A stretch of 64,000 nucleotides of DNA from Chryseobacterium shigense (GTDB lineage Bacteria; Bacteroidota; Bacteroidia; Flavobacteriales; Weeksellaceae). The position numbers and the translations under genes were made by a program. Below are positions 36,901-42,854 of the stretch, one piece after another. The stretch is from assembly GCF_014207845.1 (NCBI RefSeq), contig NZ_JACHLC010000001.1:930001-994000 (forward strand). The letters run 5' to 3'. The stretch's first letter is position 1, and each line of letters opens with the position of its first letter. Under the pieces are notes generated by a model that was not told the DNA's origin, ran no database searches, and saw only the letters and a program-made list of their open reading frames with translations.

Positions 36901-37280
36901 TCCTGCTCATTTTCCAGACCGTAATTTTTGGCTTTGGCTATAAACAGCTTTTTACGGAGAAACGAATCAAAGAAAGTCCTGAATTTCCTTTCCTCTAAAA
37001 TACAGTGAATGATTTCCGCCTGATGCTCACAAAGTTTATTTTTCGGATTATTACAGGTACAGGTGCTTACAATGGAGCTTCCTATCTGGCTTACTGAAAC
37101 ATCAGGAAAATCTTTTAACGGTGATCTTTTGGTAAAAACCCCGGTATTGTTTTCTATAGCGGCAGGATAAATGTCCCGAAAATCCTTTATCTCCAGAAAT
37201 GCGCTCCCCGAAGTATGTTTCAGAAGATCGTATACGGAAAGTATAGTGATATTTGTATTTTCAAGAATATATGCTGCCAT
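33936..37280 (-). CDS. SNF2-family helicase-like ATPase with SWIM zinc finger
   Basis: A 1114-residue Swi2/Snf2-type translocase. I start at ATG 37280; a GTG at 37286 would add two residues. Near the N-terminus is a SWIM zinc motif (CTCNNPKNKLCEHQ, about residue 80). A long middle region (about 130-650) has no clear motif. The ATPase core has Walker A DDMGLGKTLQVI, DESQTIKN as motif II (DExH variant), TGTPIEN, then the helicase C domain ending SLKAGGTGLNLTQADY and VENQAIDRSYRIGQ. Such proteins remodel DNA-bound complexes; bacterial homologues include RapA-like factors. Standalone gene. Confidence 0.92.
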   Translation of the reverse strand: MAAYILENTNITILSVYDLLKHTSGSAFLEIKDFRDIYPAAIENNTGVFTKRSPLKDFPDVSVSQIGSSIVSTCTCNNPKNKLCEHQAEIIHCILEERKFRTFFDSFLRKKLFIAKAKNYGLENEQDLDPYFELEYVDDKIEVRPKIKEMLSIDEDILRQQLIPQRSSVIDELALQDTGKRKILVIGRHRYYSHLNFSLMEADTTQYGKIKNPVTPVDAMQLIWKAEEPQHIKFYTAVSAFQNNYNEDYNTAELEALKLIVHNPFGLETYYHDRELAETVSSKSLVPVHLEILQAEIKLNVFKKEPFYEVTGELEFNDISIPFKNVIIRNEYFVYSRDTFSFVDDPDMLRVIRFFKANNEILLVHQSKYEAFMQNVLSSLEERIHINYSYIQPATSVQLEEKDHDNERIIYLRQQGNYIALTPVMKYGQAEVAVYSRKQLFGTDQNGNAFKIDRSDAEEARFTSLIMKQHPDFEAQMDGYDYFYLHKDKFLDQDWFLQSFEIWRNEGIVILGFNELKNTKLNSYKAKVNIQITSGLDWFNAKLKVSFGQKDAALKQLHRAIRNRSKFVQLNDGTLGVLPEEWISRMSEFFRIGEIDAESLKIPKINFTEVSSLFEKDILSHEVQDELSSYSLNFSSVKDIPQIPVPAGLNATLRDYQHQGVNWMSFLDRFNFGGCLADDMGLGKTLQVIAFILSQREKRGHVTNLIVVPTSLLFNWQEEIRKFAPSIKVMTHYGADRLKATEHFSEHEVILTSYGMLLSDIRFLKDFRFNCTFLDESQTIKNPNSERYKAARLLNSRNRIVLTGTPIENNTFDLYSQLSFACPGFLGSKQYFKDIYAVPVDKFEYGKRARELQEKIKPFILRRTKKQVAKELPEKTEMVIYCEMNTEQRKVYDAYEKELREFIAANDDDDLNKNSMHVLTGLTRLRQICNSPILLKEGYSGEHAVKIEILMEQIQSKTKDHKILIFSQFVEMLDLLKAELEHQNIPFEYLTGQTKNRAKAVNNFQENDEVRVFLISLKAGGTGLNLTQADYIYLVDPWWNPAVENQAIDRSYRIGQTKNVIAVRLICSNTVEEKILSLQKKKNELAQNLLQTDGNGIRKLSKNDLLELLESDFL

Positions 37281-37522
37281 AAACACGCGAATTTACAAAA
37301 AATGGGAACAGAGAATCCCGAATGTTTTCAGTATCTGTTAAAATTAATCCTGAAAGGCGAACAATAGACAGGTTAAAGCATCATTATATGCTGTGAATAC
37401 CAATATAAATTTTGAATTACATTTTATCATACGATTAATAGATATTTTATCGTTATTATTGTACAATATTAAGATTCATGAAAAAAACAAGATGAATTTA
37501 AAAAAAAATTAATTCTTTTTTA

Positions 37523-38581
37523 ATGACAAGCAAGATTATAGGTGTGGGTAATTATATTCCGCCCGAGACAATTACAAATTTATTTTTTGACAAGCATCAT
37601 TTTATTAATAAAAACGGAGAGTCATTAAAGGAAGCGAATGATATTATTGCCAGAAAGCTTAAAGAAATTACAGGCATTGAAGAAAGAAGATATGCATCTG
37701 AACATCAGGTGACTTCTGATCTGGGACTGATTGCAGCACAAAAAGCAATAGAAAACTCGAAAATAGATCCTGAAACACTTGATTACATCATATTTGCCCA
37801 TAATTTTGGAGATGTCCGTTTTGGCACCGTTCAGTCGGATAGTGTACCAAGCTTAGCCTCAAGGGTAAAGCATCTGCTGAAGATTAAAAACAATTTCTGT
37901 GTTGCCTATGATGTACTTTTCGGTTGTCCGGGATGGATTGAAGGAGTAATACAGGCCAACGCTTTCATTAAAGCAGGTATTGCGAAAAGATGCCTTGTTA
38001 TTGGTGCAGAAACCCTTTCAAGAGTAGTAGATATTCATGACAGAGACAGTATGATCTATGCAGACGGGGCAGGAGCAGCCATTCTGGAAATCAGTGGAGA
38101 TGACAGTGGTATACAGTCTCATTTATCTGCTTCTTATACTTTAAATGAAAAAGATTACCTCTATTTCGGAAAATCATACAATAATGAAAGCTGCCCAGAT
38201 ACAAGATATATCAAAATGGACGGCAGAAAGATCTACGAATTTGCTCTTGTAAACGTTGCAGACGCTATGAAAAAATGCATGGATGCAAGCGGATATTCCA
38301 TAGATCAGCTCGACAAAATTATTATCCATCAGGCCAATGAAAAAATGGATGAAGCCATTGTAAAACGTTTTTATCAGCTTTACGATTTGCCGATGCCTGA
38401 GAATATTATGCCGATGGTCATTAATAAATTAGGGAACAGCAGTGTGGCAACTATTCCGAGCCTGCTTACAATGATTCTGAACGGAGAACTTCCTACTCAT
38501 GAAATAAAGGAAGGGCATGTGGTTTTATTTGCTTCTGTAGGAGCGGGAATGAATATCAACGCGTTTGTCTATAAATTTTAA
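37523..38581 (+). CDS. 3-oxoacyl-ACP synthase III-like condensing enzyme
   Basis: A 352-residue thiolase-fold enzyme of the KAS III family. The active-site Cys is in DVLFGCPGWIEG (Cys135), His in IIIHQANEKMDEAI and Asn in NKLGNSSVATIPSL, giving a complete Cys-His-Asn triad. The insert PETITNLFFDKHH at the start differs from housekeeping FabH. It may start fatty-acid or secondary-lipid chains (for example aryl-polyene or flexirubin-like routes), but nothing around supports that. A long perfect-stem terminator follows. Confidence 0.88.
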   Translation: MTSKIIGVGNYIPPETITNLFFDKHHFINKNGESLKEANDIIARKLKEITGIEERRYASEHQVTSDLGLIAAQKAIENSKIDPETLDYIIFAHNFGDVRFGTVQSDSVPSLASRVKHLLKIKNNFCVAYDVLFGCPGWIEGVIQANAFIKAGIAKRCLVIGAETLSRVVDIHDRDSMIYADGAGAAILEISGDDSGIQSHLSASYTLNEKDYLYFGKSYNNESCPDTRYIKMDGRKIYEFALVNVADAMKKCMDASGYSIDQLDKIIIHQANEKMDEAIVKRFYQLYDLPMPENIMPMVINKLGNSSVATIPSLLTMILNGELPTHEIKEGHVVLFASVGAGMNINAFVYKF

Positions 38582-38639
38582 GATAGAGTACTAGAAAAAT
38601 TACAGTTTCACTGATTGTTACTGTAGTTTTCCAACATAC

Positions 38640-38672
38640 AAGACCCGGATCATATGATCCGGGTCTTTTTTT
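38640..38672 (+). terminator. Strong terminator after the KAS III gene
   Basis: A 28-nt perfect palindrome (38640-38667) with 14-bp arms is followed by T-rich sequence. A weaker hairpin with TACAGT/ACTGTA arms lies just before it (about 38600-38624). Confidence 0.85.
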
Positions 38673-38676
38673 ATTT

Positions 38677-38713
38677 AATCCGTTTTGGCTACATGTTAAT
38701 CCATTTTGGCAAC
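38677..38713. promoter_or_regulatory. Two direct repeats, probable AraC-type operator
   Basis: The 16-bp sequence AATCCRTTTTGGCWAC occurs at 38677-38692 and 38698-38713, in the same orientation and 21 bp apart, which is two helical turns. AraC-family dimers bind such repeats. It lies 55-90 bp upstream of the second SDR gene; the AraC gene is directly downstream of that SDR. Confidence 0.7.
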
Positions 38714-38767
38714 TTTAGACTTTGTACTAATTCTGACCTTTGTCCTGTTAATTTAATACAGAACAAA

Positions 38768-39565
38768 ATGAAAACAATTTTTATAACAGGCGCTTCAACA
38801 GGACTGGGAAAAGCGGCTGCCCAATTATTTCAAAGCAGAGGATGGAATGTTATTGCTACCATGAGAAACCCTGAAGCAGCTGGTGAGCTTGCAGCTTTAG
38901 ACAATGTAACCCTGCTTCCTCTGGATGTTACCAATCTTGAGCAGATAAAATCAACAGTTAGTAAAGCTCTTGAGCTGGGAGATGTGGATGTGGTTTTCAA
39001 TAATGCGGGCTACGGGCTTATTGGTCCTTTGGAAGCTTTGAAAGATGAGCAGATCCTGAAACAGCTGGATACCAATCTCCTTGGAGTGATCCGTGTAACG
39101 CAGGCTTTCATTCCTTATTTCAGGGAGAAAAAAAGCGGGATGTTTATTTCCACCACCTCAATCGGCGGGCTGATTGCATTTCCTTTAGGTTCAACCTATC
39201 ATGCAACAAAATGGGCGCTGGAAGGATGGAGTGAAAGTTTAGCTTTTGAGCTGAATAAGTTTGGTATTGATATCAAAACAGTTTCTCCCGGAGGAATTAA
39301 GACCGATTTTGTGAGCCGTTCCTTAGATGCTGCAACAAGCCCTGAATATGAAGAAATGACCAATTCTCTTTTCTCCAGTATGGAAGGAATGATGGAAGCT
39401 GCTTCCGAACCGGAACAGATTGCTGAAGTTGTGTATCAGGCAGCAACTGACGGTAAGAAACAGCTGAGATATGTAGCAGGAGAGGATGCAAAAGCATTGT
39501 ATGCACAGCGTCTTGAACTGGGAGATGAAGCTTTCAGAGAGCAGTTTGGAAAGCAGTTCATCTAA
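38768..39565 (+). CDS. Short-chain dehydrogenase/reductase, AraC-associated copy
   Basis: A 265-residue classical SDR, paralogue of the one at 29957 over the full length (shared MKTIFITG, STGLGKAAA, WNVIATMR, FNNAGYGL, MFISTTSIGG, YHATK, LEGWSESLA). I start at ATG 38768; the 38 residues upstream in frame overlap the putative operator and are not SDR-like. Substrate unknown. A probable AraC operator lies upstream and the AraC-type gene follows after 78 bp. Confidence 0.93.
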   Translation: MKTIFITGASTGLGKAAAQLFQSRGWNVIATMRNPEAAGELAALDNVTLLPLDVTNLEQIKSTVSKALELGDVDVVFNNAGYGLIGPLEALKDEQILKQLDTNLLGVIRVTQAFIPYFREKKSGMFISTTSIGGLIAFPLGSTYHATKWALEGWSESLAFELNKFGIDIKTVSPGGIKTDFVSRSLDAATSPEYEEMTNSLFSSMEGMMEAASEPEQIAEVVYQAATDGKKQLRYVAGEDAKALYAQRLELGDEAFREQFGKQFI

Positions 39566-39643
39566 AATATACTGAATATTGAAGCAGCATAAGTAAACCC
39601 ACTTGTGCTGCCTTTCAATGTAAATATTTAATAACTTTATATC

Positions 39644-40558
39644 ATGGAAAAGAAAGACAATACCCCTTTGAAAATTTCGTCCATATCAGAGCTTCACAAT
39701 CTGTTGCAGCTTCCGAAACCGCTGCATCCTCTGGTAAGCCTGGTGGATAATACGAAAATGATCGTTAATAAAGAGTTCCTGAACAGAAGCTTTTATCTGA
39801 ATTTTTATAAGATCTCCTATAAATTCTCTGAACATGGTAAAATGGGCTACGGGCAGGGATACTATGACTTTAATGAAGGAGGTATGATGTTTACAGCTCC
39901 GGGACAAATTCTTTCCACAGAGGTGGATGAAGCATATTGCGGATATACGCTGTTGATTCACCCGGATTTTATACGGACATATCCTTTGGCAAAGAATATC
40001 AAAAAATTCGGCTTCTTTTCTTATGATACCAACGAAGCATTGCATTTGTCCGACCAGGAAAAAACAGTTATAACAGGATTGCTGGATAATATCAGAAATG
40101 AACTGAATACTGCCATTGACGAAGTAAGTCAGGATGTAATTATTTCTTATATTGAAGTTTTACTGAATTACAGCAACCGTTTTTATAAAAGACAGTTTAT
40201 CACCAGAAAAGTGGTGAACAATGATCTGCTGTCCAAAATGGAAATAATACTGGAAAATTATTTTAACCGGCAGGAAACATTAACAAAAGGACTTCCCACA
40301 GTAGATTTTCTGGCTTCAGAAATGAATCTTTCACCCCATTATCTAAGTGACATGCTGCGAAATCTTACCGGCCAGAATGCCCAGCAGCATATTCATGAAA
40401 AACTGATCGAGAAGGCTAAAGAATATCTTACCGGAACCAGTTTTTCAGTTTCAGAAGTAGCGTATGCTTTAGGGTTTGAGCATCCGCAGTCTTTTAATAA
40501 GCTATTTAAAAAGAAAATGGAAATAACGCCTTTAGGTTATAAACAATCTTTTAATTAA
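39644..40558 (+). CDS. AraC-family transcription regulator
   Basis: A 304-residue regulator. The N-terminal 180 residues are a cupin-like ligand domain with no metal motif that I recognise. The C-terminal AraC helix-turn-helix pair is clear: PTVDFLASEMNLSPHYLSDMLRNLTGQNA and FSVSEVAYALGFEHPQSFNKLFKKKMEITPLGYK. Located just after the SDR gene whose upstream direct repeats it probably binds. Confidence 0.9.
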   Translation: MEKKDNTPLKISSISELHNLLQLPKPLHPLVSLVDNTKMIVNKEFLNRSFYLNFYKISYKFSEHGKMGYGQGYYDFNEGGMMFTAPGQILSTEVDEAYCGYTLLIHPDFIRTYPLAKNIKKFGFFSYDTNEALHLSDQEKTVITGLLDNIRNELNTAIDEVSQDVIISYIEVLLNYSNRFYKRQFITRKVVNNDLLSKMEIILENYFNRQETLTKGLPTVDFLASEMNLSPHYLSDMLRNLTGQNAQQHIHEKLIEKAKEYLTGTSFSVSEVAYALGFEHPQSFNKLFKKKMEITPLGYKQSFN

Positions 40559-40590
40559 TTTTATTGTCTAATGAATTGAAAGTTATAAAA

Positions 40591-40662
40591 TGACCCCACC
40601 AGGAATCGAACCTGGATCTAAAGTTTAGGAAACTTCTATTCTATCCGTTGAACTATGGAGTC
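40591..40662 (-). tRNA. tRNA-Arg (anticodon CCU)
   Basis: The reverse strand folds as a tRNA: acceptor GACTCCA pairs with TGGGGTC (one G-U pair), T-arm CCAGG-TTCGAAT-CCTGG, and a 5-bp anticodon stem (GAAGT with ACTTT) closing the loop TTCCTAA, anticodon CCT. It decodes AGG. CCA is not encoded; the discriminator is A (40591). D-arm GTTC...GAA(C/T) is slightly irregular. Confidence 0.93.
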
Positions 40663-40786
40663 TCTGAGACAATAAAAATACTAATTAATTTAAATAAATA
40701 AAAGGTTTTGACATTTTAAAGTCTTTATTTTTTGTATGCTGCCGGTTTTATTGATGGGATGCATAACCTGTTTTCTGATCATAAAA

Positions 40787-40811
40787 GAATCCGCTCTTTA
40801 GAAGCGGATTC
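40787..40811. terminator. Hairpin, possible leftward terminator
   Basis: GAATCCGCT pairs perfectly with AGCGGATTC around CTTTAGA. On the reverse strand it is followed by a TTTTATG tract, so it could end a leftward transcript. Confidence 0.45.
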
Positions 40812-40853
40812 AGTAGATAATACATCTCATTTTTTTAATTAGACAACAATAAA

Positions 40854-40878
40854 AAGCACAGCCGACAATGCTGTGCTT
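40854..40878. terminator. Hairpin, possible rightward or bidirectional terminator
   Basis: AAGCACAGC pairs with GCTGTGCTT around CGACAAT, followed on the plus strand by AAATTTTTATTT, a weak T tract, and preceded by AAAA on the other side. Confidence 0.45.
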
Positions 40879-41010
40879 AAATTTTTATTTCAAATTTAAT
40901 TGCAATTTCAAAGCTGAAAAAAGCAAAAAAAGATTTCATTTCAGTTGTATTACATAGTAAATTTAGCACTATTTTTAATACGAAACATGAATTTAATGTT
41001 AAAATTCACA

Positions 41011-41038
41011 ACTTATCCACAATTTGCTGTGGATAAGT
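41011..41038. promoter_or_regulatory. Inverted pair of perfect DnaA-box sequences (hairpin)
   Basis: TTATCCACA, the exact E. coli DnaA-box consensus, occurs at 41013-41021 on the plus strand and at 41028-41036 on the minus strand, within 11-bp palindromic arms around ATTTGC. It lies 7 bp from the stop codon of the hydrolase gene. It may be a DnaA-binding site or simply a terminator stem that resembles one. Confidence 0.5.
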
Positions 41039-41045
41039 ATGTAAG

Positions 41046-41816
41046 TTATTGTTTTTCAATATATTCTAAAATAAAATTGTTCAGTATCTCTTTCTCTTCT
41101 TCGCTGCCTTTATTATCCATATGCCCGTGATTGATCTGTGTGGGCTGTACCGTGATATGGTACTTTTTTTGCTCTTCAGGTGATGGTAACACGCCTGCAT
41201 CAGCGGGATAATCATTGGAACGAAGGGTATATATCCTGGGAAGGGAAGTCCGGGGTAGGTACATTCTCCTGTTGTCCATAGTAATAACCCTGTGCACAAG
41301 AGAAGGGTATTTGCCGGCAAATAAAGCAACCATATCTCCGCCGTTGGAGTGGCCGATCAGTGTGAGATGCTTATAATCAAGATCAGGCCTGGACTTTTTA
41401 AGTTCATTCAAAACAAATAAAATATTTTCAGTACCCCGTTCCCAGAAAGGCATTCTTACCACCTGAAGGTTACCTTCCACAGGAAGAAGTTCATCAGTCG
41501 GAAGCTCATGCTGAATGCTTACGGTAAAATATCCTTTTGAAGCCAGTTTTTGGGTGAGATAAGAATAAACGAAATAATCGTTGCCTTTATTGGCTCCATA
41601 ACCATGATTAAAGATAACAACCTGCTGCCCGGGAATCTTCTGATCTGTTTCCGGACTGTAGAATGCAACGGGAATTTTCCGGTTTCTGCCTGTATCAAAG
41701 AGCGTTAGTGTATCCAGTTTTGTTTTATAGTTCCGGTATGAATCGAGGTTCTTTTTAGATGTACAGTTATATAATAACAAAATAGCAAAAAGTGCCGATC
41801 CTATTTTAGATTTCAT
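41046..41816 (-). CDS. Alpha/beta-hydrolase lipoprotein
   Basis: A 256-residue exported hydrolase. The signal ends LLLYNC (Cys18), a lipobox. The fold is alpha/beta hydrolase: VVIFNHGYGANKGNDYF (oxyanion region), nucleophile Ser in IGHSNGGDM, and a late His in QINHGHMDNKG; the acid residue is probably Asp in the RSNDYPADAG region. Resembles dienelactone-hydrolase or acetylxylan-esterase relatives. Gene stands alone. Confidence 0.85.
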   Translation of the reverse strand: MKSKIGSALFAILLLYNCTSKKNLDSYRNYKTKLDTLTLFDTGRNRKIPVAFYSPETDQKIPGQQVVIFNHGYGANKGNDYFVYSYLTQKLASKGYFTVSIQHELPTDELLPVEGNLQVVRMPFWERGTENILFVLNELKKSRPDLDYKHLTLIGHSNGGDMVALFAGKYPSLVHRVITMDNRRMYLPRTSLPRIYTLRSNDYPADAGVLPSPEEQKKYHITVQPTQINHGHMDNKGSEEEKEILNNFILEYIEKQ

Positions 41817-42164
41817 TGTGTTTACTTAGATTAATGAGTGGAAAATTAGTGAATATTTTATGAAGTAATGTAAAGAAGTTCTTTTTTCAGAATAAAATTT
41901 ACATTGAAAAAATAGCCTTTGCTATTGGATTTCTATCGTTTAAATTAGTTTATTGTGCTTTAAAATAAATTGTTATATTTGGTTCATTAATATCTCTTTA
42001 TAAATATTATTACTGAATCAGGTGATTTTCTAGTGCCTGAGACCTTAAGGTTCAAATTTTCTGAACCCAATTCTACTATTATTTAAAATTAAAAAGAAAA
42101 TGATGATCAATGCATGAATATTCTCATTCATTAACTACATTTTATAAATCATAAAGAGAACATT
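41817..42164. other. Intergenic region with promoter and structured leader
   Basis: TTG at 41953-41955, 18 nt, then TATATTTG at 41974-41981 make a good Bacteroidota promoter. The transcript leader would be about 175 nt and holds two tandem small hairpins (TCAGG 42018-42022 with CCTGA 42036-42040; GGTTCA 42049-42054 with TGAACC 42062-42067). No gene is supported. The leader may be regulatory for the NAD(P)-binding protein gene; nothing identifies a known riboswitch. Confidence 0.55.
41953..41981 (+). promoter_or_regulatory. Promoter for the NAD(P)-binding protein gene
   Basis: TTG, 18-nt spacer and TATATTTG match the Bacteroidota consensus well. It lies 183 bp upstream of the ATG at 42165. 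Confidence 0.6.
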
Positions 42165-42800
42165 ATGAAAACACATAAAATTGCCATAATAGGCGGAACC
42201 GGAAAATCCGGAAACTATCTCGTTCAGGAACTCCTGAAAAGGGAATATTCCATAAAGCTGTTACTGCGTACTCCTGAAAATTTTACCACTGAAAGCCCTT
42301 TAATTGAGATTGTACAGGGAGATGCAAGAGATTTTGAAGCTGTAGACCGTCTTGTTAAAGATTGCAGTGCAGTAATCAGTAAAATAGGGCAGCCTGTTGG
42401 GGAAGAACCTATATTCAGGGATGCGACAAAAAATATTATCCAATCTATGAATTTCCATGGAATTAAAAGGTATATTACCATCACCGGTTTGAATGTAAAT
42501 ACACCATTTGATCATAAGAACAATAAGGTAAAAGCAGCAACCGACTGGATGTACCAGAATTATCCAAAGACGACTAAAAATAAGCAGGAGGAGTATGAAA
42601 TCCTCGTCAACAGTAATCTGGATTGGACGCTGGTCAGGCTTCCATTGATTATTCCGACTTCTGAGCATTTTACAACAGAAACTAATCTGGAAGATTGTTT
42701 GGGGGAGAAAATCAGTGCAGCCGATCTGTCTGAGTTTTTGGTTTCCCAGATTGATAATGAAACTTATATCAGGAAAAGTCCGTTTCTATACAATGTATAA
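42165..42800 (+). CDS. NAD(P)-binding atypical SDR (NmrA-like)
   Basis: A 211-residue Rossmann protein. IAIIGGTGKSGNYLVQEL is the nucleotide-binding GxxGxxG and the rest follows NmrA/NAD(P)-binding-10 architecture (LRTPENF, VQGDARD, YITITGLN, DWTLVRLP). No catalytic YxxxK is present, so a redox-sensing or quinone-reductase-like role is possible. Long leader; convergent with uvrA across a shared terminator. Confidence 0.88.
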   Translation: MKTHKIAIIGGTGKSGNYLVQELLKREYSIKLLLRTPENFTTESPLIEIVQGDARDFEAVDRLVKDCSAVISKIGQPVGEEPIFRDATKNIIQSMNFHGIKRYITITGLNVNTPFDHKNNKVKAATDWMYQNYPKTTKNKQEEYEILVNSNLDWTLVRLPLIIPTSEHFTTETNLEDCLGEKISAADLSEFLVSQIDNETYIRKSPFLYNV

Positions 42801-42818
42801 ACGAATCTTAATTTAATA

Positions 42819-42850
42819 AAAAACAGAGAGTCATTTTGGCTCTCTGTTTA
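42819..42850. terminator. Bidirectional terminator between the NAD(P)-binding gene and uvrA
   Basis: AAACAGAGAG (42821-42830) pairs with CTCTCTGTTT (42840-42849), with A and T tracts on the two sides serving both converging genes. Confidence 0.8.
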
Positions 42851-42854
42851 TCTT

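Larger units (their letters stand above)
40663..41045. other. AT-rich intergenic region with three hairpins, one bearing two DnaA-box sequences
   Basis: No protein gene is supported in these 383 bp. Hairpin A (40787-40811, 9-bp stem GAATCCGCT) and hairpin B (40854-40878, 9-bp stem AAGCACAGC) are stable and flanked by A/T tracts. Hairpin C is at 41011-41038. A to B are opposite in nature to simple spacer DNA and may be terminators or parts of a small RNA. Short open frames here (for example 40945-41130) lack coding features. Confidence 0.6.

Noticed and set aside
38654..38767. Longer N-terminus for the second SDR
   Set aside because: It covers the KAS III terminator and the direct repeats; the Rossmann fold begins at the ATG at 38768, as in the paralogue.
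40663..41045. Replication origin
   Set aside because: Only two DnaA boxes, no dnaA or other origin gene nearby, and no skew change could be measured by eye. Kept as a site of interest only.
40945..41130. 61-codon open frame in the intergenic region
   Set aside because: It overlaps the hydrolase gene's end on the other strand, and its sequence is AT-driven with no coding features.
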